DNA of 64,000 nt. Origin: Algibacter luteus. Its GTDB lineage: Bacteria > Bacteroidota > Bacteroidia > Flavobacteriales > Flavobacteriaceae. This document shows positions 53,946 through 64,000 of this stretch, one piece after another. Below the pieces are notes generated by a model. It had not been told where the DNA came from and did no database searches. It worked only from the letters and a program-made list of their open reading frames with translations. The DNA lies in contig NZ_FQYK01000003.1 in assembly GCF_900141715.1 (NCBI RefSeq), positions 103,847-167,846 on the forward strand, written 5' to 3'. Within the stretch, counting starts at the first letter, position 1. Every line of letters begins with the position of its first letter. The position numbers and the translations under genes were made by a program.

Positions 53946-55297
53946 TAGGCCTTTTCCTCGCCTTTTAAAGCATTAGTAAAAGTTTGGATCATTATCTTAA
54001 TATCTAGAAGCAAAGACCAGTTTTCAATATAAAATATATCATACTTCACGCGATTAATAATGTCTTTATCGGTTTCAACTTCTCCTCTAAAGCCACTTAT
54101 TTGCGCTAATCCAGTAATTCCTGGTTTCACAAAATGACGCACCATAAACTTATCCACTCTTTGGGCGTACATATTGGTGTGACTTACCATATGAGGTCTT
54201 GGGCCAACAACCGACATGTCCCCAAACAGCACATTAAAAAACTGTGGTAATTCATCAATACTAGTTTTTCTAATAAATGCCCCTATTTTAGTAATTCTTT
54301 GATCACCTTTAGTGGCTTGGTGTAAGTGCGCATTTTTATTGGGTGTCATCGATCGAAACTTATAACAATCAAATTCTTTATAATTAAACCCATTTCTCGA
54401 TTGCTTAAAAAATACAGGGCCTTTCGATTCCATTCTAATAAGAATTGCCAATATTGGAGTTAACCATGACAATACAAAAACAATAATAAAAAGCGACAAT
54501 AAAATATCAAATAACCTTTTAACGAATTTATTTACGGGTTCTTGCAATGGAATGGATCGTAAGGATAAAATTGGGATGTAATCGTAATATTCGTATTTAA
54601 GTTTCTTGGAGTAAATATCTTTATTGTCTGGTATAAATTTGAGTTCACGTAAATTATTGTCAGCAAAATCTATGAGCTTATTTATTTGTTTGTTGGATAA
54701 TTCTGAAACTGAAAAATAGATTTCATCAATATTATTGTCAATGATATAATCGAAACAATTTTCTAAAGAGAAATTTTCATCTTTAACACTAAACTTAGCT
54801 TGTAATTTATACCCAAAATCTAATCGCGTATTAAATGTTTTTATTAATTGTCTAGCCTTATCATTACCTCCTATTACAATAACATTTCTGGTATTTCCTT
54901 GTAAAACTGTTCTGTATTTTTTTAATAAAAAAGTTGTAAGTAGTTTAAAAACTGAAATAAGAAAGAAGGTGAATATTAAATAATTCCCAAGAGCTAATCT
55001 ACTTATTATAGGTTGTTTAAAAAACCCAATAAATGCATAAACAAGAATTGAAAAAATAATTATTTGCCGAAACAATAATGGAATAATTTGAATAATTCTT
55101 GTGTGTCTTTGCACTTCATAAAAATGATTTTTCACAGATATAATTATCCACATTAAAGAAATATAGAGCAGAAATAAATAAACATTATTCTTTAGGTTTA
55201 TATCATAGTTAAAAACTGTTACATTTATAATAACTAAATCAATTAACCCGAATAACGGTTTTATTAAACCAGAATAACGTCCCTTTTTATAATTCAC
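53942..55297 (-). CDS. Polyprenyl-phosphate glycosyl-1-phosphate transferase (WcaJ-like)
   Basis: The 451 residues have four N-terminal membrane helices, a nucleotide-binding-like middle region (VIVIGGNDKARQLI), one further helix and the catalytic bacterial sugar transferase domain (KRLFDILLSLF; YKFRSM; TKIGAFIRKTSIDELPQ; GPRPHM). It starts a lipid-linked repeat unit by moving a sugar-1-phosphate to undecaprenyl phosphate. The start is GTG, directly after the uxs stop (TAAGTG). Confidence 0.93.
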   Translation of the reverse strand: MNYKKGRYSGLIKPLFGLIDLVIINVTVFNYDINLKNNVYLFLLYISLMWIIISVKNHFYEVQRHTRIIQIIPLLFRQIIIFSILVYAFIGFFKQPIISRLALGNYLIFTFFLISVFKLLTTFLLKKYRTVLQGNTRNVIVIGGNDKARQLIKTFNTRLDFGYKLQAKFSVKDENFSLENCFDYIIDNNIDEIYFSVSELSNKQINKLIDFADNNLRELKFIPDNKDIYSKKLKYEYYDYIPILSLRSIPLQEPVNKFVKRLFDILLSLFIIVFVLSWLTPILAILIRMESKGPVFFKQSRNGFNYKEFDCYKFRSMTPNKNAHLHQATKGDQRITKIGAFIRKTSIDELPQFFNVLFGDMSVVGPRPHMVSHTNMYAQRVDKFMVRHFVKPGITGLAQISGFRGEVETDKDIINRVKYDIFYIENWSLLLDIKIMIQTFTNALKGEEKAY

Positions 55298-56287
55298 TTA
55301 TTTCTTTATATGTTTCTTAAAATCTTTATGTGCACTCTTATATAACTCCTCTTTTGATAAGGATTTAAAATAATTGTATGTTAATTTCATTCCTTCTGCT
55401 CTACTAATCTTTGGTTCCCAATTTAGTATTTTTTTTGCTAAAGTAATATCTGGTTGTCGCTGTAATGGGTCATCTTGTGGTAATTCTTTATAAACAATTT
55501 TTTGTTTTGTCCCAGTAAGTTTTATCACCTCTTCTGCAAATTCTTTAATCGTTATTTCATGAGGATTACCTATATTTACCGGGTCGGAATAATTGCTTAA
55601 TAACAATCGGTATATACCTTCTATTTGATCGTCAACATAGCAAAATGATCGTGTTTGAGAACCATCTCCAAAAACTGTTAAATCTTCTCCTCTTAGTGCT
55701 TGACCAATAAATGCAGGAATAACTCTGCCGTCATTAAGCCTCATTCTGGGGCCGTAAGTATTAAATATTCGCGCAATTCGAGTTTCTATACCATGAAATC
55801 TATGATAGGCCATTGTAATTGATTCTTGAAACCGCTTGGCTTCATCATAAACTCCACGTGGACCAATAGCATTCACATTGCCATAATAATCTTCTGATTG
55901 TGGATGTACTAAAGGGTCTCCATAAACTTCGGAAGTAGAAGCTATTAACATGCGAGCATTCTTAGCTTTAGCCAACCCCAAAAGATTATGAGTACCCAAC
56001 GCACCAACTTTTAATGTTTGAATTGGTATTTTTAAATAGTCTATAGGGCTTGCAGGTGACGCAAAATGTAAAATATAATGTAGTTTGCCTCGAAGCTCAA
56101 TAAAGTTTGTCACATCATGCGCTACAAATTCAAAATGCTCTAAACCCATTAAATGTTCAATGTTTTTTTTATCACCAGTGATAAAATTATCCATTGCAAC
56201 TACATGGTAACCTTCTTTTATAAATCTATCGCAAAGATGTGAACCCAAAAACCCTGCGGCGCCTGTGATTAAAACTTTTTTTTTCAT
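55298..56287 (-). CDS. UDP-glucuronate decarboxylase (UDP-xylose synthase)
   Basis: This 329-residue extended SDR has [14 protein letters not shown] for NAD binding, the UXS-typical HDVTNF and [32 protein letters not shown], and YDEAKRF as YxxxK. It converts UDP-glucuronate to UDP-xylose. No UDP-glucose dehydrogenase is in the window. It heads the last two genes of the minus arm, after a 144-base AT-rich gap in which I see nothing. Confidence 0.9.
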   Translation of the reverse strand: MKKKVLITGAAGFLGSHLCDRFIKEGYHVVAMDNFITGDKKNIEHLMGLEHFEFVAHDVTNFIELRGKLHYILHFASPASPIDYLKIPIQTLKVGALGTHNLLGLAKAKNARMLIASTSEVYGDPLVHPQSEDYYGNVNAIGPRGVYDEAKRFQESITMAYHRFHGIETRIARIFNTYGPRMRLNDGRVIPAFIGQALRGEDLTVFGDGSQTRSFCYVDDQIEGIYRLLLSNYSDPVNIGNPHEITIKEFAEEVIKLTGTKQKIVYKELPQDDPLQRQPDITLAKKILNWEPKISRAEGMKLTYNYFKSLSKEELYKSAHKDFKKHIKK

Positions 56288-56431
56288 TTAAAGATTTAAG
56301 CTTTTAAACGTTTTTATAAAGATGGATTAAGCAGATTATTCATAACAATGAACTAATTCAATTATAATATCGTTATATAATTTTTAATATTAGCCAATGG
56401 ATATAATCAAAGGTTGTAATTTGTGCAAATA

Positions 56432-57328
56432 TTAACTTAAGTACATTTTTTTTAACGTTTCTTCGAACTTAAGACTATTATTCGAATTATTAATAATTGA
56501 ATTTAATTTTTTATTAGAACCTTTCAAAATCTTAATTTCATTCTTTCTAACAAATTCTGGATTAATCATTACCTTGATATTATAGCCGGCTATTTCTTCC
56601 ATCAAGCTTATAATTTTTTTAATATTTATGGCGTGTCCACTACAAACATTAACTATTTCAGATTTAGAGTTGGATTGCATAAGTTTGGTATAACAGTTAA
56701 CAACGAAATCTACATTGTTAAACTCTCTATATACGTCTATATTTCCTAATTCTATTATTTGTTTATTCTCTTTAAAATGAGAAACTATCTTTGGTACCAA
56801 AAAATTACTTTCTTGACCAATCCCAGTATAATTAAATGGTCTCATGATTATGATATCTTGCTTCTCAAAATAAGTCTTGGCCATATTCTCCATTACCAAT
56901 TTACTATTACCATAATGATTTACAGGTTGCGGACACATATCTTCATTTAGCTCGCCTTCAATATTCCCATAAACAGCAGCACTGCTTGCAAGTAGTATTT
57001 TTTTAGGCTTGTATTGAAGTTTTTGGACAGCATCTAATAGATTTAATGTCCCGAATATATTTACATTATATATTTGTTGTTGATTTTTTGATGCTACAAA
57101 AGAGATTGCAGCTAAATGAATTATAAAATCAGGTTTGATATTATTTAAAACTTCGAATAAAGAATTTACGTTTAAAATATCACAAGAAAAATGTTTTTCT
57201 TTTTTGGGCCCGCTTAATACAGAGCCATAAACATCATATCCTAAACTTTTTAGATAACTTTCTAAATGTTTACCAGTAAATCCTTCAATTCCTGTTATGA
57301 AAACTTTTTCTTTAGAAAGTTCCTCCAT
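56432..57328 (-). CDS. rmd: GDP-6-deoxy-D-mannose reductase (Rmd-like)
   Basis: This SDR has [29 protein letters not shown] (YxxxK) and the Rmd-typical [10 protein letters not shown]. It reduces GDP-4-keto-6-deoxymannose to GDP-D-rhamnose. The frame also has a TTG at 57343; the ATG at 57328 is preferred and gives 298 residues. It overlaps the gmd stop by 17 bases, so the two steps are coupled. The product could instead be GDP-6-deoxytalose. Confidence 0.85.
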   Translation of the reverse strand: MEELSKEKVFITGIEGFTGKHLESYLKSLGYDVYGSVLSGPKKEKHFSCDILNVNSLFEVLNNIKPDFIIHLAAISFVASKNQQQIYNVNIFGTLNLLDAVQKLQYKPKKILLASSAAVYGNIEGELNEDMCPQPVNHYGNSKLVMENMAKTYFEKQDIIIMRPFNYTGIGQESNFLVPKIVSHFKENKQIIELGNIDVYREFNNVDFVVNCYTKLMQSNSKSEIVNVCSGHAINIKKIISLMEEIAGYNIKVMINPEFVRKNEIKILKGSNKKLNSIINNSNNSLKFEETLKKMYLS

Positions 57329-58346
57329 TTTGATTTCTTTCAATATCTTTTTTAACCATCATATCACATAATTCTTTGAGTGTTGTTTTTGGTTTCCAAT
57401 TTAATTTTTCATTTGCTTTTGAAGCATCACCAATTAATAAATCAACCTCAGCTGGACGATAGAATTTCGGGTTAACCTTTATCAGTTCTTTTCCTGTTTT
57501 ATCATCAAAGCCTATTTCATTTTCTTCTTTTCCTTTCCATGAAATATCAATGTCAATTGCTTGAAAAGCTAAAGAAACAAAATCTCGCACTGTTTGGGTT
57601 TGATTTGTAGCTAATACAAAAGTTCCTGGTTCATCTATTTGAAGCATCTGATACATTCCAACTACATACTCTTTGGCAAAACCCCAATCTCTTTTTGCAT
57701 CCATATTACCAAGTTCTAATAGTGATTGTTTTCCTAAATGAATTTTTGCTACTGCATCAGTAATTTTTCTAGTCACAAACTCCTTTCCTCTAAGAGGGGA
57801 TTCATGATTAAATAAAATACCACTTGTGGCAAATAGATTATAAGATTCTTGATAATTTAAAGTTGCCCAATGCGCAAATACTTTTGCTACGCCATAAGGA
57901 CTTCTTGGGTGAAAAGGCGTTTCTTCATTTTGAGGAATCGCATGAACTTTACCAAACATTTCAGAAGTGGAGGCTTGATAAAATTTTATTTTTGGATTAA
58001 TCGTTCTAATGGCTTCCAATAAGTTCATCGCCCCAACACCAGTTATTTGAGCTGTAGCAATTGGTTGCGTAAATGATACGCCTACAAAACTTTGTGCTGC
58101 TAAATTATAAATTTCATCTGGTTCGATTTCTGAGATAATTCTATACGCACTAGACAAATCAATTAAATCATATTCCAATAAAGTTAAATTAGGGTTTTTA
58201 TCAACTCCTAATTCTTCTATTCGCCAAAAATTAGTGGAACTTGTTCTTCTATATGTTCCATAAACTTTATACCCTTTTTCCAATAAAAGTTCAGCTAAAT
58301 ATGCTGCATCTTGACCTGTAATTCCTGTTATTATTGCTTTTTTCAT
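57312..58346 (-). CDS. gmd: GDP-mannose 4,6-dehydratase
   Basis: This 344-residue enzyme makes GDP-4-keto-6-deoxymannose. Its motifs are [53 protein letters not shown] (YxxxK) and [15 protein letters not shown]. It supplies the substrate for Rmd downstream. Confidence 0.97.
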   Translation of the reverse strand: MKKAIITGITGQDAAYLAELLLEKGYKVYGTYRRTSSTNFWRIEELGVDKNPNLTLLEYDLIDLSSAYRIISEIEPDEIYNLAAQSFVGVSFTQPIATAQITGVGAMNLLEAIRTINPKIKFYQASTSEMFGKVHAIPQNEETPFHPRSPYGVAKVFAHWATLNYQESYNLFATSGILFNHESPLRGKEFVTRKITDAVAKIHLGKQSLLELGNMDAKRDWGFAKEYVVGMYQMLQIDEPGTFVLATNQTQTVRDFVSLAFQAIDIDISWKGKEENEIGFDDKTGKELIKVNPKFYRPAEVDLLIGDASKANEKLNWKPKTTLKELCDMMVKKDIERNQNGGTF

Positions 58347-58347
58347 T

Positions 58348-59496
58348 TTATTGGTTTTCTTTCCAATTGTTATACAATGTTTCTACTGTTTCTTTAAATT
58401 CATTTTCAAATCGCTCAATACTAAATCGATCTGTATTTTTTCTAATGGTTTTTTTGTCAAATAAAGCCTCATTCATTTCAAAATAATCAATTGCTTCTAA
58501 AAGAGAATTTACGTTTTGTTTGTTAAAAAACACACCTGTTACTTCGTCCGAAATCTTGTTTTTACTTGGAAAGACCCCATTAATGGTTTCAAGAGCTCCT
58601 CCCTTGCCAAATGCAATAACCGGAATGCCACAGGCTTGAGCTTCAATTGGCGCTATACCAAAATCTTCTTCAGCTGCAAAGATAAATGCTCTTGATTGTT
58701 TTATCAACTTTTGCATCTCATCTTTTTCAACATACCCCATTAATTCTATGTTTGGCTTCGCTAATTTTTTTATTTTTTTAAAATCTGGTCCATCTCCAAC
58801 AACAATTAATTTTTTTCCTGATTTCGAAAACGTTTCAACAATCAAATCAATTTTTTTGTAAGGAACCATTCTTGAACAAGTTATGTAATAGTCCTTTGTT
58901 TCATCTGTGAGTGTAAAAGAATTCGTGTCAACTGGAGGGTATATAACAATAGCTTCTTTATTATATATTTTTTTTACTCTCTTAGCTACGTATTTAGAAA
59001 TCGCAATATAATGATTTGGTCTATTGGCAGTTGAATAATCCCATTGCCTTAATTTAAACAAGAAATACCTAGCAAAAAAACCTTTTATTCCTCGATCTAA
59101 TTTTGCTTCTTTGATATATTGTGAATACAAATCCCAGGCATACCTTACCGGTGAATAGACATAAGAAATGTGTAATTGATCTGGTCTTGTTAAAACACCC
59201 TTTGCAACAGAAGATGAAGATGAAACTATTAATTCGTATTCTGAAAAATCTAATTGTTCAATGGCAAGTGGAAATAAAGGGAGGTAACTTCTATATTTTT
59301 TTTTTCCAAAGGGTAATTTTTGAATAAACGAATTTTTTGTTTGTTTTCCTTTTAAAATTATATCTCTGTTTTTTTGCGATAAATCATCTATCAAAGAAAA
59401 GTGATCGAAATCATCCCAAATGTTGTTAAAACTTTCAACACATCGTTCTGCACCTCCATATACAGTATACCAATCATGCACTAAAGCTTTTTTCAT
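58348..59496 (-). CDS. Glycosyltransferase family 4, mannosyl/rhamnosyl type
   Basis: This 382-residue GT4 protein starts [21 protein letters not shown] and has [26 protein letters not shown], the EX7E donor-site motif. Close family members (WbaZ-like) use GDP-mannose or related donors, which fits its place just upstream of gmd and rmd. It overlaps the preceding glycosyltransferase stop by four bases. Confidence 0.9.
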   Translation of the reverse strand: MKKALVHDWYTVYGGAERCVESFNNIWDDFDHFSLIDDLSQKNRDIILKGKQTKNSFIQKLPFGKKKYRSYLPLFPLAIEQLDFSEYELIVSSSSSVAKGVLTRPDQLHISYVYSPVRYAWDLYSQYIKEAKLDRGIKGFFARYFLFKLRQWDYSTANRPNHYIAISKYVAKRVKKIYNKEAIVIYPPVDTNSFTLTDETKDYYITCSRMVPYKKIDLIVETFSKSGKKLIVVGDGPDFKKIKKLAKPNIELMGYVEKDEMQKLIKQSRAFIFAAEEDFGIAPIEAQACGIPVIAFGKGGALETINGVFPSKNKISDEVTGVFFNKQNVNSLLEAIDYFEMNEALFDKKTIRKNTDRFSIERFENEFKETVETLYNNWKENQ

Positions 59497-60536
59497 ATTA
59501 ATTCTTTTATTATCGATTCTAATTCAGTGGTTGCTGTATCCCAACTAAATCGTTTTGAGTTTTCTAGCCCTAATTTTTTAAGTTGCTCTATTTTATCTTT
59601 ATTATTAATTACTTCTTCTATTTTATTTCTCATACTTTCCACAGAATGAGGGTCAAAATATTCAACTGATTCTTCATAGACTTCAGGCAAAGACGTAGCA
59701 TTAGATACGATACAAGCGCTCCCACAGGCTTGAGCTTCTAGAGGCGGAATGCCAAAGCCTTCAAAAACTGACGCATAAATAAATATCTCAGCGGTATTAT
59801 AAGCATCAATTAGCTCTTCATCTGTTAAATACCCTGTAAATATAATATTCTCATTAAGTTGTTTATCATCTATACCAATATTAGAGAATGTTTTGTTTTT
59901 CGCGCCTACAATTTTAAGTTTATAATCTGAATCTATACCGTTAAAAGCTTCTATAATTCGTTTTAAGTTTTTTCGCGGGTCTATAGAAGAAACCGTTAAT
60001 ATAATCTTTTCTTTTTTTAATCCTTTATTCACAAATTGTAATGAGGGTGCCGGATAGATAACATCAATTTTATTTTCAGAAATTTTATAGGTTTCAATGA
60101 TGTCAGACTTTACATAATTACTATCTGTAACTATTCGTCTGGAGTTCTTAATGCTTTTAGGAATTAATAGATTGTATGATTTTTGAAATGCAAAAGAGAA
60201 CCATTCCGGATGATGTTTAAAAGCCAAGTCGTAAAGAAATATTAATTTATTCTTATAAAATACTGGGCCTATTCCAACAAAATTAATAAGCAATGGATTC
60301 CCGTTTTTTTTCAGATAAAGCGGTAAATCTATTTGTTCCCACAACTGTCCTTTACGTTTTCCAGTAAAAACTATATTAAAGTCTCCGTCCAAATGATTAA
60401 GGATTTCATCATTAGGCGCAACGAATATAACTTTTTTATTGCCTATTTGATTTTGAATCCTATTACAAATTTCAAAAGCAACGCGCTGTACTCCGGTTAG
60501 CCTTTGCGTCAAAAATCTTGCGTTAATTACTATCAT
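59493..60536 (-). CDS. Glycosyltransferase family 4 (mannosyltransferase-like)
   Basis: The 347-residue protein starts MIVINARFLTQRLTGVQRVAFEI and carries SSIDPRKNLKRIIEAF and SVFEGFGIPPLEAQACGSACI. This N-terminal LTGVQR pattern is typical of GT4 enzymes that act on rhamnan- or mannan-type chains. It lies inside the minus arm of the exopolysaccharide cluster and overlaps its neighbours by 4 and 14 bases. Confidence 0.88.
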   Translation of the reverse strand: MIVINARFLTQRLTGVQRVAFEICNRIQNQIGNKKVIFVAPNDEILNHLDGDFNIVFTGKRKGQLWEQIDLPLYLKKNGNPLLINFVGIGPVFYKNKLIFLYDLAFKHHPEWFSFAFQKSYNLLIPKSIKNSRRIVTDSNYVKSDIIETYKISENKIDVIYPAPSLQFVNKGLKKEKIILTVSSIDPRKNLKRIIEAFNGIDSDYKLKIVGAKNKTFSNIGIDDKQLNENIIFTGYLTDEELIDAYNTAEIFIYASVFEGFGIPPLEAQACGSACIVSNATSLPEVYEESVEYFDPHSVESMRNKIEEVINNKDKIEQLKKLGLENSKRFSWDTATTELESIIKELI

Positions 60537-61854
60537 TTATTTTAAAGGCGGTTTTAAACAACATTAAAGAATTAAAAAAGGAATAAAAAATGACACCATC
60601 AGATCTTGATAAAACATTTTCTGTTAAGAAAACTATTAAAACACTTAGAATGAAAAACAAAAACAAACTGTCTTTCCATGTTATAGCAAAATAAATTGAG
60701 GCAAAAATAGAAAATATAAAAGAAATCACACCTAATATTCCAGCAGAGGCAAAAAAGAATAAAAATTGATTATGGGTATTAAAATCCCTCCAAAAATAAA
60801 CTTTTGCTCCAATTGTATTATGAAAACATGAATTTAATTCTTTTTGAAGGTCTCCAATTCCAACCCCTAAAAATACATTTTTTTTAATGACTTCAATCGA
60901 GCAATAATATATACCATATCTAACATTTGTTGAGTTAAAATTATAAATGTCGTTGCCGCTGGTTGGTAGTTCCAGTTTTGTATTTAATACCTCATCTACT
61001 TTTAATTTAAATCCAGGAATAGCTTTATACCCTAAAGAAAAAACAAGGATTAAGCTAATAAGTAAACCAGTAATAATTTTTAAGTTTATTTGACCCTTTT
61101 TATATAATATAAATGAGGCTATTGATGCTAATATTAATCCAATTAGAGGTCCTCGTGCTGAAATTATAAATAACCATGTTATTAAAATTATACTAAAAAA
61201 GACCGATAATGATTTCAAAACCGCGGATTTTCGTTTTAAAATATTTTTAAATAGCACCGCAATTGTAAAAATAATCCAAATCCCTTGATAAGTAGTATGT
61301 GTATCGGTTATTTCGGTTACGAACTTTCTAAATCGTCTAAGCTTTATTTGATTTATGGCGTTTTCATTTAAATTATTTGAGTTTAATAAATTCAAATTTT
61401 TAAGTTCTAACTGTGAAGGTTCAGAAAAAATAATCTCATTGAAATATAAACAATAAACACATTGGTATAATACCAACGCAACGACTGAAACAGCAAATAT
61501 ATTAAGACTCCAATCAATTAATTTTAGCGTGATAAGGTGTCTGTTAAAATAAAAAACGAATGGTAATACAAAAAAAGCCATCATTTGAATCAGCCTTTGA
61601 ATTCCTTTATTAATATCTTCAGTATAAGAGAGACTCAACATTAAAATTAAAAAAGGAAGTATTGTAATAAGTAATGTTTTATTGAAATTACCCGTGTTAT
61701 CTGAAGTTTTAAAAACATGAATTATAGTTAATACCGCCAATGTTATTAGTAAAATACTTCTAAAAACATAGGGAAGTATGGGAAAAGCACTTAATAATAG
61801 CACCAACAAAGAAAATTTATCATAATTCTTTAGTAAAAGGAGTCTATTAATCAT
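60523..61854 (-). CDS. O-antigen ligase/Wzy-type membrane protein
   Basis: This 443-residue protein has about 10-12 membrane helices and a large periplasmic loop ending in GVGIGDLQKELNSCF and NTHNQFLFFFASAG. NTHNxxL matches the Wzy_C/O-antigen ligase catalytic histidine region. It either joins finished glycan to lipid A or polymerises repeat units. The ATG at 61854 is used; a TTG two codons earlier is also open. Confidence 0.85.
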   Translation of the reverse strand: MINRLLLLKNYDKFSLLVLLLSAFPILPYVFRSILLITLAVLTIIHVFKTSDNTGNFNKTLLITILPFLILMLSLSYTEDINKGIQRLIQMMAFFVLPFVFYFNRHLITLKLIDWSLNIFAVSVVALVLYQCVYCLYFNEIIFSEPSQLELKNLNLLNSNNLNENAINQIKLRRFRKFVTEITDTHTTYQGIWIIFTIAVLFKNILKRKSAVLKSLSVFFSIILITWLFIISARGPLIGLILASIASFILYKKGQINLKIITGLLISLILVFSLGYKAIPGFKLKVDEVLNTKLELPTSGNDIYNFNSTNVRYGIYYCSIEVIKKNVFLGVGIGDLQKELNSCFHNTIGAKVYFWRDFNTHNQFLFFFASAGILGVISFIFSIFASIYFAITWKDSLFLFFILSVLIVFLTENVLSRSDGVIFYSFFNSLMLFKTAFKINDSN

Positions 61855-63004
61855 TTTCAAAATCTTTTTTTATAAAAAGCAGAGGAAATAAAACCAAAAA
61901 GGGTATACCATGAGTTAAAACGATAAAAATTGCAGTTATCGACAATGAAATGCAAAATATACTTAAATTTCTGTACGGACGTGCTTTTTCGTAAATAAAA
62001 AGAATCATCAATAATATACCAATTATTCCAATTGAAAACAGCATTAACAGGTAATAATTATCTAATATAGCGGCAAATCCTTCACCTCTAACAGCTGCTC
62101 CTGACTTACCCACTGCGCCTCCATAAAATATATTATAAGGAACATTAATGTCATTAATCCAATGATTTATTCTATAATAAACAGATTTAACAGATAGCAA
62201 TTTGAGTTGCGCAACATATATTACAACCAATACAATGAACGGAATACTATACTTTAGAATCAAATATATTTTTACGAAGTTCTTTTTTTGAAAAGCAAAT
62301 TTGATGATTATATATAAAAGAATCACTAAATATGCATTTCTAGTAAAGCATAAAAAGGTTAATGCAAGAGCGAAATATTTCTTCACTTTATACTTCTCGT
62401 CCATATCCATTAATACGAATGTCAACAAACTAAAATAAGCTAGAGATCCGGCTTCTCCCACTATACCAGGAGTTCTCCAAAATTTAGTCCCCGCAAAATT
62501 AGTTATTTTGAATTTGTAATCTGGATCCATATCCCAAATAAACCTTCCCGTTAAGGTTTCCATATATTTCTCTGGCCCAAGAATATAGGTTAGCGCAACA
62601 AAAAAGAGATTCACAATAATTAAATAAAAAAGGAATTTCAACATAAAATTCCATTGTTTTCTAGTGAGGTAAATTTGGTTGTAAATAAAAATTAAAACAA
62701 ATAACATATAGACATCTCTGAATCCGAGATATCCTTCTTTTAAAGAGTCGACATTGAAAAAAAGAAAAATTGAAGTGGCTCCTAAATAAAGAAAAAACAA
62801 TAAGTCGAGTGGGGTTATAGCCACCCTTTTAATAGCCTTTATTGAAAAAATACCTAAAATTAAAAAAAATGACAAAGGGTGCAATATCGTCTTTAATTCC
62901 CAATGCCCAAACATTTTAAAGAAGTTAAAGGTAGCTATACCTTGAGTTGCAATAATTTGAATAATTATGCCATAAAACAAAATGTTATTTAACTTAATTT
63001 TCAT
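61847..63004 (-). CDS. Polytopic membrane protein, probable polysaccharide polymerase (Wzy-like)
   Basis: The 385-residue protein has about ten membrane helices with a larger loop containing TKFWRTPGIVGEAGSLAYFSL, which resembles the TPGIFGEP-type motif of EpsG/Wzy-like polymerases. Its sequence is otherwise unrecognisable, as usual for Wzy. It lies between two glycosyltransferase genes and directly before the O-antigen ligase gene, which fits a repeat-unit polymerase. Confidence 0.75.
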   Translation of the reverse strand: MKIKLNNILFYGIIIQIIATQGIATFNFFKMFGHWELKTILHPLSFFLILGIFSIKAIKRVAITPLDLLFFLYLGATSIFLFFNVDSLKEGYLGFRDVYMLFVLIFIYNQIYLTRKQWNFMLKFLFYLIIVNLFFVALTYILGPEKYMETLTGRFIWDMDPDYKFKITNFAGTKFWRTPGIVGEAGSLAYFSLLTFVLMDMDEKYKVKKYFALALTFLCFTRNAYLVILLYIIIKFAFQKKNFVKIYLILKYSIPFIVLVVIYVAQLKLLSVKSVYYRINHWINDINVPYNIFYGGAVGKSGAAVRGEGFAAILDNYYLLMLFSIGIIGILLMILFIYEKARPYRNLSIFCISLSITAIFIVLTHGIPFLVLFPLLFIKKDFEND

Positions 63005-63006
63005 TT

Positions 63007-64000
63007 TTACATTTCAATTACTCTATGAAATTCTTTCATCTTATGATTTACAGAAAACCTGTTTTTAGTGTCAGTACTTATCTGCACAGAATCATATTTT
63101 GTGTTAATTATTTTTTCGAATTTTTCTTGAAAATCTAACTTTTCGAAAGAAAATATTTCCCCATTAATACCTGGTTTGATTATTTCATTTATCCCGCCAA
63201 GGCAATTATTTGCTAAAACTGGCGTGCCACAAACTAATGATTCTAAAACAACATTTGGAAATCCTTCAAAACGCGAACTTAGTATAAATAAATCTGCTGC
63301 TTTCATGAAAGTATATGGATTATCAACTGCGCCCTTAAAACAAATCTTATTTGTTAGGTTGTATTTATTTAAGAGTGCTATTAAGTTCTCTTTTTCTTCA
63401 CCATCACCCAAAATAGTCAATTTATATGCTATGTTTTTTAGTTTTGCCAATTCTTCGATAAGCAGATCAAACCCTTTCTGGTAAGTTAAACGTCCTGCAA
63501 CTAGAATATTGAAATTATCTTGCGCTTTTTCATGTGTATGCGGTTTTTCCAATAATTTTTTTTCAATATGTAATACATCAACAGGATTGTTAATTTTGAT
63601 AAGTTTAGTTTGAGGAATGTGAAAATTTAAATTTAAATCATTCAACATATCATCTGACTGCACTATAACACTGTCATAATTCACATAACACTTCTTGTAT
63701 AGAAACTTAATAACAAAATACTTCTCAAACAAACTTGGCAAATTCGATTCTCTAGCAATAAATTTAATGTGTTTTGGAAACAATGGAATAAAAGGAGAAA
63801 GTAATGCATTTATTTGTCCAGAGCCAAAAAAAAGAATATCAGGCTGTTCTTTTTTACTTAACTGAATTAGTTTAAATATTACAAGAGGAAACGATATTTT
63901 AATTCTCGTTTTTATTCCTAAAAAATGGATGCTAATATCTTTTTTTAAATCTTTCAAAAAAGCATTCGAACCACTTTCTTTCAGAATTACCAAACTAGGG
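63007..64000 (-). CDS. Glycosyltransferase family 4, 5' end outside the window
   Basis: The frame runs to the right edge without a start (residues before VILKESGSN continue as PSL). The visible 331 residues hold the C-terminal half of the GT-B acceptor domain and a full donor domain with VAGRLTYQKGFDLLIEEL, LGDGEEKENLI and SSRFEGFPNVVLESLVCGTPV (EX7E). It resembles the capsule GT4 group that transfers GalNAc or GlcNAc. A TTG at 63993 is not a credible start because the N-terminal Rossmann motif is missing. Confidence 0.88.
   Translation of the reverse strand, partial: PSLVILKESGSNAFLKDLKKDISIHFLGIKTRIKISFPLVIFKLIQLSKKEQPDILFFGSGQINALLSPFIPLFPKHIKFIARESNLPSLFEKYFVIKFLYKKCYVNYDSVIVQSDDMLNDLNLNFHIPQTKLIKINNPVDVLHIEKKLLEKPHTHEKAQDNFNILVAGRLTYQKGFDLLIEELAKLKNIAYKLTILGDGEEKENLIALLNKYNLTNKICFKGAVDNPYTFMKAADLFILSSRFEGFPNVVLESLVCGTPVLANNCLGGINEIIKPGINGEIFSFEKLDFQEKFEKIINTKYDSVQISTDTKNRFSVNHKMKEFHRVIEM

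Noticed and set aside
50373-64000. Genomic island with mobility genes
   Set aside because: The cluster is accessory in content, but no integrase, transposase, tRNA or direct repeat is visible at the left boundary; the right boundary is outside the window.

Overview
The window is AT-rich and comes from a marine-type member of the Flavobacteriaceae (Bacteroidetes). The evidence is the presence of gliding and type IX secretion genes (gldH, sprE/porW), a split ATP synthase operon lacking atpD and atpC, DUF4254, DUF4292, DUF5687 and DUF6427 family genes, the near absence of Shine-Dalgarno sites, and repeated matches to the Bacteroidetes housekeeping promoter (TTG, about 19 bases, TAnnTTTG). No tRNA, rRNA, CRISPR array, insertion sequence, integrase or phage gene was seen. 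The region is chromosomal and mostly housekeeping, with one clear accessory region: the exopolysaccharide cluster at the right end.

Left part (1-16 kb). A large secreted M14 zinc carboxypeptidase runs off the left edge. A fused dipeptide/oligopeptide ABC ATPase follows, then a two-subunit succinyl-CoA:3-ketoacid transferase. A minus-strand unit then reads ricT, gldH and a class A penicillin-binding protein. Next come a radical SAM protein and a compact ferredoxin-trhP-trhO block that unites both known routes of tRNA U34 5-hydroxylation.

Middle (16-29.5 kb). recA has its own terminator. It is followed by a lipoprotein gene, an ECF sigma factor and a protein that appears to join an inner-membrane anti-sigma-like region to an outer-membrane beta-barrel. 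Then come plsC, trpS with an overlapping secreted protein, dprA, a HU-like/SPOR protein, a thioesterase, and the envC, DUF4292 and TPR genes.

29.5-44 kb. A dispersed structured repeat precedes a sugar nucleotidyltransferase, dut and a polysaccharide flippase. A long minus-strand series then runs from sprE through bactofilin, atpZ and a DUF6168-type membrane protein to atpB-E-F-H-A-G. It has an internal promoter before atpB and a strong terminator-like hairpin between atpE and atpF. A PadR-regulated ABC exporter follows.

44-64 kb. A PaaE-like reductase, the DUF4254/GT9 pair, and upp, DUF6427, DUF6341 and purD lead into the polysaccharide cluster. That cluster has a short plus-strand arm (PaaK-like ligase, wecB, glycosyltransferase) converging on a long minus-strand arm (five genes for glycosyl transfer or polymerisation, gmd, rmd, uxs and a WcaJ-type initiating transferase). 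It predicts a surface glycan built with ManNAc-type, D-rhamnose-type and xylose-type nucleotide sugars.
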